The notes beneath the pieces were generated by a model. The model did not search any database. It had not been told where the DNA came from and saw only the letters and a list, made by a program, of their open reading frames with translations. This document shows, piece after piece, positions 34,453 through 43,125 of a DNA stretch of 64,000 nt; the stretch's first letter is position 1; each line of letters begins with the position of its first letter. A program made the position numbers and the translations under genes. The DNA comes from Succinivibrionaceae bacterium. GTDB taxonomy: Bacteria; Pseudomonadota; Gammaproteobacteria; Enterobacterales; Succinivibrionaceae. The stretch covers positions 232,047-296,046 of the forward strand of contig JAHZGH010000001.1 of the NCBI GenBank assembly GCA_019420905.1, written 5' to 3'.

Positions 34453-35411
34453 TGAAGATTTTATTTTTATTTATTAGTACTTATATGCTTTGTAATGCAG
34501 CCTTAGCTACAGCAGCAGATCCTGTTGAAAAATGTAAAGCAGGTGATGCTAAGGCCTGCTATGATTTAGGTTTTTTACGTATGACAGGGTTTATGGGAGT
34601 CAAGATAGACATAAATAATGCTGCAGAATTTTTTTCTTTAGGGTGTAAATATCAAGGAGCAAAGTCCTGTTCTGCCTTAGGGCATTTGTATAATTCTGGA
34701 AAAATTGGCAAGAAAGACGAAAAAAGAGCTGTAGATTTTTATGATAAAGGATGTACTTTTAAAGACCCTTTAGGCTGTATGGGGTTAGGAAATATTTATT
34801 TAGCTAACTCTAAAAAAGAAGCTTCAAATTTAGTTCTAGCTCAGGATGCCTTTAAAAAAGCCTGTGAATTAAAGCATGGACAAGGCTGTACGCAATTAGG
34901 GCTGTTAGATAAAGAAAAGTCTAATGAATTGTTCAAAAAAGCATGCGATCTTAAAGATGGACAAGGATGCTTGTTGTTAGGAAAAACTCAAGAAAGTTCA
35001 GATAAGAAGGTTGCTCTAGAACTTTATAATAAAAGCTGTGAGCTCAAGTATGGTGAAGGCTGTCGTTATTTAGCCTTAAATTTACAAGGTGAAAAGCATG
35101 ATTTTTATTTAAATAAAGCTTGTGAGAATTCAGATTTAGAAGCTTGTAATTTGCAAGGCGAGGCTTTGTTAGGGCGCGGTGATAAAGAATCTTTAAGCAA
35201 GGCTCAGGATTTATTTAAAAGGGCATGCGGTATTCATAGCTCTAAGGCTTGTGTAAATTTAGCTAGTATGTATAAATCAGGTTTAGGCGTTAAAGCGGAT
35301 GATAAGCTTGCTTTGGAGAATTATATGCGTGGATGCGTATATGGCAATAAAGACAGCTGTACTGAGGCAGAAAAAATTGCTTCTAAACTTGAGGCTCAGG
35401 AAAATAAATAA
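34449..35411 (+). CDS. Secreted Cys-rich Sel1-repeat protein B
   Basis: A 320-residue paralogue of the preceding protein with a signal peptide (cleavage near ALATAADP) and Cys-paired Sel1-like repeats (DAKACYDLGFLRMTG, DPLGCMGLGNIYLA, GQGCTQLGL, SKACVNLASMYKSGLGVKAD). Several central repeats are shortened to about 28 residues. Probably a periplasmic scaffold. It overlaps the upstream gene by 4 bases, and srfB starts 20 bases after its stop, which ties both Sel1 genes to the srf operon. Confidence 0.82.
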   Translation: MMKILFLFISTYMLCNAALATAADPVEKCKAGDAKACYDLGFLRMTGFMGVKIDINNAAEFFSLGCKYQGAKSCSALGHLYNSGKIGKKDEKRAVDFYDKGCTFKDPLGCMGLGNIYLANSKKEASNLVLAQDAFKKACELKHGQGCTQLGLLDKEKSNELFKKACDLKDGQGCLLLGKTQESSDKKVALELYNKSCELKYGEGCRYLALNLQGEKHDFYLNKACENSDLEACNLQGEALLGRGDKESLSKAQDLFKRACGIHSSKACVNLASMYKSGLGVKADDKLALENYMRGCVYGNKDSCTEAEKIASKLEAQENK

Positions 35412-35431
35412 GATAAAGGATTGTCAGGAGA

Positions 35432-38400
35432 ATGAGTGTGGAAGCTAAATGTATTGACGATCATGAGATAAAGATTTCCCTAATAGAAAATTCAGGAATT
35501 CAATTTTTGGATTATGAAGTTACTGTTGATTGGGATAATAAAGATGGCGATAGTACTATTGAAGGCTTTAAGAGCGGTTATTTTAAAACCCGCAGCTCTA
35601 ATGATTCTTGTACTCATTACATTCGGTTAGTTCCCGATCCTGATCATGGCAATTTGTTTTTTAATCCTTTAATTCCTGGAGATACTCCGCGAGAGGTTTT
35701 TGATAGCGGAGACAGCATCGAAACTGCAGAATCCTTAAAATTATATAATGGAGTGTGGTTTCCGATCCCTTATTACGCCGGAGGCGAGGATATAAATTAT
35801 GGTCAGGAATACGGTTCGGTTGCTGGTCCTTTGAATTGGGCACGCTGCCGTATCGTAAAAATGCCTCTAAAAAATTCCGAGCAGGCCGGAAGAAACTGTC
35901 ATCGTTATCATATAACCTTAGCTTTTGATACTAAGACCCAAAATAATAGCGATACTGATTATTTTGCGCCTAGTCATCTGGATGCGCAGAATTCTAGGAT
36001 CTTTTCCTTATGCTGGCAGCAGGCAGCTTCTGATTTATTGATTCCTAATGACAGCGGCATCAGCTTTGTCGGCAGCTGGGCTGAAGCAGTTTTCTCCGAT
36101 TTAGGCAAATTGGTAATTGAAAGCTACAGCGATAATCAGGAATTTAAGCGCGCTTTGGAAAGACGCGAATTTGAAAAGCATTATCTTAATGCAGTGGCTT
36201 TCTTAGGCGGCATAGTTAAGCCTAATCCGATAAGAATAGTGGTCTCTAAAGACAATATTAATTCCCCTGTAGATGTAAGCCTGGTTTTAGATGTAGGCAA
36301 TAGCCGTACTTATGGAGCTTTAGTTGAAGAAAATGCGCAAACTCAAAGCTCAGATATTTTTTCTGATATTGAGGTTTTACAGCTGCGTGATTTAAATGCA
36401 GTTGAAAATATTTATAAAGACGCCTTTTCAAGCTGCGTAGAGTTTCAAAGCGCTAATTTTGATTATGACAATTGCTCTTCAAAATCAGGGCGTACAGATG
36501 CCTTTGTATGGCCCTCTCTAGTGCGTGTCGGTCATGAGGCGGTAAGACTCAGCTCTCATTGTCTAGGCAGTGAGGGGCATACCGGGTTAAATTCTCCTAA
36601 GCGCTATTTATGGCAGATAAGTGCAGACAGCAATTCGGATTTTGAATGGCAGTTTAACCGCTACAGCTATCAGATCCCTTATGAAAAGCCTGGCAGGAGA
36701 TTGCGCGATAAAAAAACTATTGAATACTTCTCTTTTGATAACATAAGCACGCATGCTTATGATAAATCAGTCTGTGAGTATATATCATCATCAGGCGAGG
36801 CTCGTTTTGCATCAAAGAGCAATCGCAATATGCTGGCGAATTATTCCTGTAAATCTCTGATGACCTTTATGCTCATGGAGATTATCCTGCAGGCCATGGT
36901 GCAGATGAATAGCTTTATTCATCGTAATAATCATCACAGCAGCTGTGATATTCCCAGACGCTTAAAATCTATAGTTCTTACCACTCCTCCGTCAATGCCG
37001 GAAAGCGAGCGCGAAATTTTTCGCAGCTGCGCCTATCAGGCTGTAGGCATTTTATGGAAGAGCCTAGGCTATGATCCGACTCCGGCTGAAGAGTTTAAAT
37101 TTGTCGAAAAGCAGGATCAGATGGATCCTAAGCCTCCAGAGATTATTTTAGAGTGGGATGAAGTTCAGGCTTCTCAGGTTGTTTATCTTTACAATGAAAC
37201 TCAGACTGCTTTTGAAGGAGATTGCAAGAGGTTTATAGACTTTATTCGTCGGCCTGATGCTGATGGACGTTTAAATGAAGTTTTAAAGCGCGAAGATTAT
37301 TTAGGCGATCACGAGCTAGCTTCAGCTCGCATAGCTTCTATTGATATCGGCGGCGGCACTACAGATCTGATTATTTCAGATTATGCTTTCCCTAAGGATA
37401 GCGCCAGCCAGACTTCCGATATGAGCGTGCGCGAGATTCTGCGCGAGGGCTTTAAAATTGCCGGTGATGATGTTCTTCATGACATTATCAAGACGGAGAT
37501 TTTAAATCCTTTGAAGGATTTTATAGCCTTGCAGCTGGGTAAAAGCGGAACAAGCGTTGATTCTGTGCTTTATGATATTGTCGGACGAGGCATTAGCGAT
37601 CAGTCCGTAAATTTCCAGAATCTGCGCAGACAGCTGGTGCATCAGCTTTTCATGAAGGTGGGCTATCGCATTATTTCGCATTTAGAGGCTCTTTCAAGAC
37701 TGCCAAGAGGCATAACCTCAGTAAGGCTTAAGGGCAGCATAGAGGATTTTATTTTAGGCACAGAACAGGTAGATGTTCCGCAGGTGGCTTTATTAGAGAA
37801 AGAAGCCAAAAGATATAATATGCCGGATGCAGAGGTTTTAGAGTTTATCAATAAAAAGATAAACAGATGCAGGAGCGATCTGAATTTTGATATTTTAAAA
37901 TTTAATTTAGATATCGATCTTTTTGCTTTAAATCGTAAATTTATTACAGGCGGAGCGTTAAATATCTGCAAGCTTATCGATAATCTTTGCGCAATTGTAA
38001 ATGTTTACCGCTGCGATATCTTATTGTTAACCGGACGTCCTACTTCTATAGCCGGCATTCGCTCAAGAATTCTCGGCATGCTGCCTTTGTCGCCACACCG
38101 TATTATTACCATGCGCTCATATAGATGCGGCTCTTGGTATCCTTTAACTCATGACGGCGATTGCATAGGCGATCCTAAGAGTACAGTTGTTGTAGGTGCT
38201 CTTTTAAGCTATTTAAAGCGAGACGGCCGCTCTACTTTGATGAATTTCCGCTTTAACCCCGAGATCGGCAGACTGCCAAGTCCAATTCGTTATGTAGGTC
38301 CTTTAAACAGCAAGGATATGCTTGATAATGAAAATTTGATCTATATGGCAACTTCAGCTGCCGAGGGAAATAAGGACGGCTATGAGCCTTTGAAGAGTGA

Positions 38401-39322
38401 AATTGAAGATATTGATTTAAGACGGGTAAAAAAGAGCAATGAAGATTTTTCCGATGATTCCTTTAATGCTAATTTGCCAATAAAGCTTGGATACCGTCAG
38501 TTTGATAATCCTAACTATCCGGCAAGCATGCTTTACTGCATTGAGCCGTATCTTAAGGTTGAGGATTTGCAGATAGTAAAAAATGCGCAGAGGCTTTATC
38601 CTGATTTTTCTTTAGGATTGACTGAAATTGAAGATTATATTGCAGCTCTTTATGATGGTAAGTCACAGCAACTATGCCGAAAAGCAGTGGCATCTTTTAA
38701 AGAAAAATGTGCCAATCTTGAGGCTTCAAATGAGTATTTAAGCTTTAAGGCTCTTTGTGAGAATAATTATGAGCAGGCTAAAGTGCGCTTAATACAAGAA
38801 TCCCAACAGCCTGAAAAAGGCTTCTTCAGCAAGCTCTTTGCCAAAAAACAGGATCCGCTTGAGCTTGTAGATAAAAATCGCTTAAGCAGTATTTACGATG
38901 ACTGCGTAAATGTGCCTTTATCTATGAAGAAAAAGGAGCTATTAAAGCTATATGAAAATGAATATATCCAAAGCTTATTAATAGCTCGTCAGGAGAATTT
39001 TAAAGTTGTAAAGGAAGAATTCAGCTTCAGACTGCAGGAATTAGCCAAATTAGTAAGTTCTAGGGTACATGCTACCTTTTCCATAAATCTTTCTTTAGGT
39101 GTAGTTAAGGCTCAAAATGATCCTGTCGCAGCATCTTTGGAGTTTTTAAAAGATGAGCTTGGAAATAAAAATTTGCCTTCTATCATTACTTTTGGCCTTA
39201 AAGATGTAAAAGATTTAGAGCATAAGAAGAACTGGAAGGCTTTAGTAAATTTGAAGCTGAAAACTATTAGTGAAGATGGCGAGTATTGGATTAATTCAGG
39301 ACTTCTGATCGACAGAACCTAA
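35432..39322 (+). CDS. srfB: SrfB-family protein, actin/Hsp70-fold (ASKHA) ATPase
   Basis: SrfB was named as an SsrB-regulated factor in Salmonella; its biochemical role is unknown. This 1296-residue version is longer than the enteric ones (about 1000). It carries both nucleotide-binding motifs of the actin/Hsp70 superfamily: phosphate-1 DVGNSRTYGAL at about 287 and phosphate-2 SIDIGGGTTDLIISD at about 638; FITGGALNICKLID near 845 may be the adenosine-binding motif. The N-terminal 280 residues are mostly beta and the last 300 look helical (with a KKGFFSKLFAKKQD-like basic patch). No signal peptide or membrane helix is seen, so it is cytoplasmic. AGGAG precedes the ATG, and srfC starts 12 bases downstream. 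Confidence 0.82.
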   Translation: MSVEAKCIDDHEIKISLIENSGIQFLDYEVTVDWDNKDGDSTIEGFKSGYFKTRSSNDSCTHYIRLVPDPDHGNLFFNPLIPGDTPREVFDSGDSIETAESLKLYNGVWFPIPYYAGGEDINYGQEYGSVAGPLNWARCRIVKMPLKNSEQAGRNCHRYHITLAFDTKTQNNSDTDYFAPSHLDAQNSRIFSLCWQQAASDLLIPNDSGISFVGSWAEAVFSDLGKLVIESYSDNQEFKRALERREFEKHYLNAVAFLGGIVKPNPIRIVVSKDNINSPVDVSLVLDVGNSRTYGALVEENAQTQSSDIFSDIEVLQLRDLNAVENIYKDAFSSCVEFQSANFDYDNCSSKSGRTDAFVWPSLVRVGHEAVRLSSHCLGSEGHTGLNSPKRYLWQISADSNSDFEWQFNRYSYQIPYEKPGRRLRDKKTIEYFSFDNISTHAYDKSVCEYISSSGEARFASKSNRNMLANYSCKSLMTFMLMEIILQAMVQMNSFIHRNNHHSSCDIPRRLKSIVLTTPPSMPESEREIFRSCAYQAVGILWKSLGYDPTPAEEFKFVEKQDQMDPKPPEIILEWDEVQASQVVYLYNETQTAFEGDCKRFIDFIRRPDADGRLNEVLKREDYLGDHELASARIASIDIGGGTTDLIISDYAFPKDSASQTSDMSVREILREGFKIAGDDVLHDIIKTEILNPLKDFIALQLGKSGTSVDSVLYDIVGRGISDQSVNFQNLRRQLVHQLFMKVGYRIISHLEALSRLPRGITSVRLKGSIEDFILGTEQVDVPQVALLEKEAKRYNMPDAEVLEFINKKINRCRSDLNFDILKFNLDIDLFALNRKFITGGALNICKLIDNLCAIVNVYRCDILLLTGRPTSIAGIRSRILGMLPLSPHRIITMRSYRCGSWYPLTHDGDCIGDPKSTVVVGALLSYLKRDGRSTLMNFRFNPEIGRLPSPIRYVGPLNSKDMLDNENLIYMATSAAEGNKDGYEPLKSEIEDIDLRRVKKSNEDFSDDSFNANLPIKLGYRQFDNPNYPASMLYCIEPYLKVEDLQIVKNAQRLYPDFSLGLTEIEDYIAALYDGKSQQLCRKAVASFKEKCANLEASNEYLSFKALCENNYEQAKVRLIQESQQPEKGFFSKLFAKKQDPLELVDKNRLSSIYDDCVNVPLSMKKKELLKLYENEYIQSLLIARQENFKVVKEEFSFRLQELAKLVSSRVHATFSINLSLGVVKAQNDPVAASLEFLKDELGNKNLPSIITFGLKDVKDLEHKKNWKALVNLKLKTISEDGEYWINSGLLIDRT

Positions 39323-39334
39323 AAGGATTTTTAT

Positions 39335-42052
39335 ATGAGAAACGAAATTTTTCATAAGGTTTCAGAAAGTTCAAGAAAAGCTATTGATTGGCTTTTGGAG
39401 CTTAATAAAAAGCAAAGTCCGGTAGCTTCAAAGTGCGCGCATTTAAGCTATGATTTAGCGCGTCTGCAAAATGATTCTCAAGCGGCTTATGAGGTTTTGC
39501 CTGCACGTACTACTATTGGCGTTTTTGGCGCATCGCAGGCGGGCAAGAGCTATCTTGTATCAAATATTGCCGCTCAGAACGGCTGCATGCATACTAAATG
39601 GGGAGATCTCGAGGTTGATTTCTTGTCTCATGTAAATCCTCGCGGCGGAGATAAAGAAGCTACAGGCATAGTTACGCGCTTTACTCATCGGCCTCAGAGC
39701 GGTATTAAAGACTTTCCTATTGAAATCAGAGTATTAAGTGAAATTGAGATCGTTATGATCCTGGTTAATTCTTTTTATAAAGATTTCAATTTTGAAGGTC
39801 CGCTGACTCAGATTATCAATGATATGTTTAAGCCTGAGTCTTTAGAGCAGCATTTTTCAGGCTGCAGAGCTTTCCCTTTAAATGAAAATAATGCTGTAAA
39901 ATTTAACGATTTAGTCAGGCTTTATGATTATGTAAGAGGAATAGCGTGTGCTCCTTTAGCTACTTTTACCACAGATGAGCCTTTCTGGCAGCAATTCTTT
40001 GAGCTGGCAGTTAAATTGCCTTTAGCAGGAAGGGCGCAGCTTTATTCGATTTTATGGGGCAAGCTTCAGGTTTTAACTAAGGCTTTTGAGAAAATTGCTG
40101 CCGAGCTTTCAAAGCTTAAGGGTGCATCGCTGGTTTATGCTAAAAGTGACGTTTATTTCGCTATTAAAGATGGCGATTATATTCAATACAGCGACAATAT
40201 AAACTCTGTTACCTGCCTAGATAAGATCTTTGATGAAGATATGCGCACAGTAACGGTTGCCTTAGATAAAGATGGTGCAGATCTGGCAGACGTAAAGGTT
40301 CCGCTGTTTGCCGCTGCTGTTTTAGAAGTATTATTTCCTCTGTACGGAAAAACTCCGCTTGAGGATTTTGATGTCTTAGATTTTCCGGGAGCCCGTTCGC
40401 GTCAGCCGTATACCTACAGTGATTTTAAATCAAAAGAGGCTGAGATTAAGGATTCGGCAATGCCTCGCTATCTTGTTGAGGGCGGCGGACAATTGCTGCG
40501 CCGCGGCAAGGTTGCCTATCTCTTTGAACGCTATAACAGTCGTCATGAAATTGATCTGATGCTGTTTTGCTTAAATTCTGCAGCGCAAAGCGAAGTTTCA
40601 TCCTTAACGCCGATCATTACGGATTGGATTTATACCAATATCGGCAAAGATGCTCAGGAGCGCACGCAGTTTGGCAAAAATCCTTTAGTAGGCGTTTTAA
40701 CGCGCTTTGATGAAGCCTTTACTAAGAATTTAGAAGCTCAGGCTAAAGTTGAAGGAGATATTGGCGTTATTGCCACTGCAGTTGAGCGCATCAATGGCTG
40801 TGAATGGCTTAATGCCTGGAATATCGATCCTATCTTAGGGCCGCAGCCTTTGCGGCAGTTCTTCTTTGTGCGCCGTCCAAACCTGCCGAACAGCTCTAAG
40901 ATTTTTGCTATGCAGAATGGAGCTGAAACTGAAGTTTTGGACTCTATGCGGGGAAAGATTAAGGATTTTTGTAATCAGATCGCACAGGAGCCTCGTTTTA
41001 ATGATTTAGTCTACGGCGGAGCAGATTCGAATTTTAAGACCTTAGAGGCTGTTTTTACTCCCAATGACGGCGGTGCGTTGTATATAAATAGCTTCCTTAT
41101 GGAAAATTACTGTAATTTTAAGGATATTAAGGAGCATTTTGTTAAAAATATACGGCGCAGAATTGAAGATATTAGTAATATTTTGAACAGATATGCTTCC
41201 TTAGATGCTCATAAAGCCGCATTAGCTGCAAAAAAACAGGCTGACTATATCATCAGAAGCTTGCGTCAATGTGATAAATTCGCCCATTTTTTTGCTGATC
41301 TGCATGCGCTGCAGGAATTAGACGAGCGTACCGTAATAGAAAATTACGCACAAAATTATTCTCAAAGCGTTTCAAATGCAGAGCGTTTTGCTACGGAGGT
41401 CATTAAGCTTTATAAGGAACAGCTAGAAGATATGTGTTCAGGTGCAGGATTTGAACAATTATTCGGAATTTTATCTTTGAGCTTTACCGACAGAGAGTTA
41501 AAGGCAATTTCTGTGACGCAGAATGCCAAAGAGCAGTATAGCTTCTTTTATGATCAGGAGCATGATGCATTTATAAGCGATAAGACGCTGCTTAAAAGTA
41601 ATTTCCATAATTTAATGTGTGCTTATATAGGCGAGCTCAATAAAGCCTTAGAAGCTTTGAAAGTGCGCGAATATTTAATTGAGGCCTTAAGTGAAGATGA
41701 AGCAAAAGGCTTGACTATTGAAGAGCTAGCAGCAATTCAAGGCCGCAAGGCATTGAAGATCCTCTCTGATTTCGGCACTTATTTGCGTTCTGATGCACGC
41801 AGTCACTCTTTTATCTGCGAAGGTCAGCGGCAGCTTTTTACAGAAGCTTTTGAAGCAGACGGCAATTTGCCGCATCTTACTCAGGAACATTTAAATATTG
41901 CCGAACGGTATCGGCATGATTATTTTTATGTTTTGCGAGAGCTAATCTGCAATGCTAATTTAGCTGCCGCAAATCAGTACGGACTGACAGATTTTGAAAA
42001 CCAGCAGCTGCTGGAGATTTTAGAGGTTTATCAAAGCGCTGCTGAGGCTTAA
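39335..42052 (+). CDS. srfC: SrfC-family protein, dynamin-like large GTPase
   Basis: The 905-residue protein is the usual SrfB partner. GTPase motifs are visible: P-loop GVFGASQAGKSYL at 63-75 (G1), DVLDFPGARS with D-F-P-G at about 349 (G3), and VGVLTRFDEAF with T-R-F-D at about 456 (G4). The spacing is wide, as in dynamin-type GTPases. The region after about 600 is long and helical and could be a stalk. No membrane helix is evident. Dynamin-like proteins remodel or sense membranes, so a role at the inner membrane is plausible but inferred. The gene lies between srfB and a bitopic membrane protein gene. Confidence 0.82.
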   Translation: MRNEIFHKVSESSRKAIDWLLELNKKQSPVASKCAHLSYDLARLQNDSQAAYEVLPARTTIGVFGASQAGKSYLVSNIAAQNGCMHTKWGDLEVDFLSHVNPRGGDKEATGIVTRFTHRPQSGIKDFPIEIRVLSEIEIVMILVNSFYKDFNFEGPLTQIINDMFKPESLEQHFSGCRAFPLNENNAVKFNDLVRLYDYVRGIACAPLATFTTDEPFWQQFFELAVKLPLAGRAQLYSILWGKLQVLTKAFEKIAAELSKLKGASLVYAKSDVYFAIKDGDYIQYSDNINSVTCLDKIFDEDMRTVTVALDKDGADLADVKVPLFAAAVLEVLFPLYGKTPLEDFDVLDFPGARSRQPYTYSDFKSKEAEIKDSAMPRYLVEGGGQLLRRGKVAYLFERYNSRHEIDLMLFCLNSAAQSEVSSLTPIITDWIYTNIGKDAQERTQFGKNPLVGVLTRFDEAFTKNLEAQAKVEGDIGVIATAVERINGCEWLNAWNIDPILGPQPLRQFFFVRRPNLPNSSKIFAMQNGAETEVLDSMRGKIKDFCNQIAQEPRFNDLVYGGADSNFKTLEAVFTPNDGGALYINSFLMENYCNFKDIKEHFVKNIRRRIEDISNILNRYASLDAHKAALAAKKQADYIIRSLRQCDKFAHFFADLHALQELDERTVIENYAQNYSQSVSNAERFATEVIKLYKEQLEDMCSGAGFEQLFGILSLSFTDRELKAISVTQNAKEQYSFFYDQEHDAFISDKTLLKSNFHNLMCAYIGELNKALEALKVREYLIEALSEDEAKGLTIEELAAIQGRKALKILSDFGTYLRSDARSHSFICEGQRQLFTEAFEADGNLPHLTQEHLNIAERYRHDYFYVLRELICNANLAAANQYGLTDFENQQLLEILEVYQSAAEA

Positions 42053-42066
42053 GGCAAGGAATAAAA

Positions 42067-43125
42067 ATGGGACAGGAAATCTTAGAAGGATCAATTATAA
42101 AGCTTGCTCCAGGCAAGTCTTTACTGTGCCTGAACAATGGCAGCTTGCAGCTGGATCCTGGTACTTTTGAGAATTTTTTGATTTTAATCAAACAATTTAA
42201 TGGTACTAAAGAGCCTTTGGATTTACCTTCGTGGCCGCAGGGAGGCTATGTCAATATACCGGCAGGCTCTATCTCAACGCAGAATCAGGACGGCGTTTAT
42301 GACGGCAGTCTGTATATCAGGCTTGATGATGAGATCACGAATATCCTGGCGCAATATCAGCGTCTTGGCTTTATTATTTTGATAAAAAACTGTAATTGCA
42401 GCTGGCGCGTACAGGTTGTGGGCGATGAGCTGCAGGCTTCATGGGCATCGCGCAAAGCAAAAGAAAAGCCGGCTTTTGCAGATGAAGGTCATGAAGAGAT
42501 AAAAGCTGAGTCAAATTTTAATGAGGCTAAGGCAGAACCGCAAAAAAATACTGACAAGTCAAAGCTGAAAATGATTTTGATGATTGCCGGCGGAGTTTTA
42601 TTTTCAGCATTAATAATTTTGATAATTTATTTTCTGTTTTTTAGAAATAGCGCGGCAAATCTGCCCGAAACTCAAGAGCTGCTTGAGCAAAGCGCAGCAG
42701 AGATATCGTCTGATGGTGAAGAAAATACGGATAATTCTGAGCTTAATTTAGCGCAAGCAAATCAGGTAAGCGGCAATGCCGGCGAGCTTTTGCAAAGCAG
42801 TCCTTGTTCATTAAGCGAGAGCAACGATGCGCTGCTGTTGAAAAACTGCTTTAAGAGTTCGCCTGCGCCTGATGTTTTGGAGAATTTGGCTTATGAAGCT
42901 TTAGCTGCGAAAAGATGCGATTTAGCTAAGCGACTGCTGTCAAATTTAGCCCGTAACGGCAATGCTAAATTAGCGCTGCAATTTGCAAAATATGCAGATC
43001 CCAATGTTCAGGAGGAAAATTCCTGTATAAAGAAGGATGCTGAAAGCGCTAAGTATTGGTATCAAAAGGTTTTAGATCAAGGCGATAATGCAGAAGCTCT
43101 CTCGGCTATGGAGAAATTAAAATGA
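42067..43125 (+). CDS. Bitopic membrane protein with periplasmic Sel1-like end
   Basis: I do not recognise a named family. The 352-residue protein has a beta-rich cytoplasmic domain (about 1-130, with LDLPSWPQGGYVNIPAGSIS), a charged linker, one membrane helix (about 168-192, MILMIAGGVLFSALIILIIY), then an acidic periplasmic part ending in a Sel1/TPR-like segment (CDLAKRLLSNLARNGNAKLA, SAKYWYQKVLDQGDNAEA). It starts 14 bases after srfC and overlaps the next gene (ATGA). Its shape suits an adaptor joining cytoplasmic SrfB/SrfC to the periplasmic vWA and Sel1 proteins. Confidence 0.55.
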   Translation: MGQEILEGSIIKLAPGKSLLCLNNGSLQLDPGTFENFLILIKQFNGTKEPLDLPSWPQGGYVNIPAGSISTQNQDGVYDGSLYIRLDDEITNILAQYQRLGFIILIKNCNCSWRVQVVGDELQASWASRKAKEKPAFADEGHEEIKAESNFNEAKAEPQKNTDKSKLKMILMIAGGVLFSALIILIIYFLFFRNSAANLPETQELLEQSAAEISSDGEENTDNSELNLAQANQVSGNAGELLQSSPCSLSESNDALLLKNCFKSSPAPDVLENLAYEALAAKRCDLAKRLLSNLARNGNAKLALQFAKYADPNVQEENSCIKKDAESAKYWYQKVLDQGDNAEALSAMEKLK

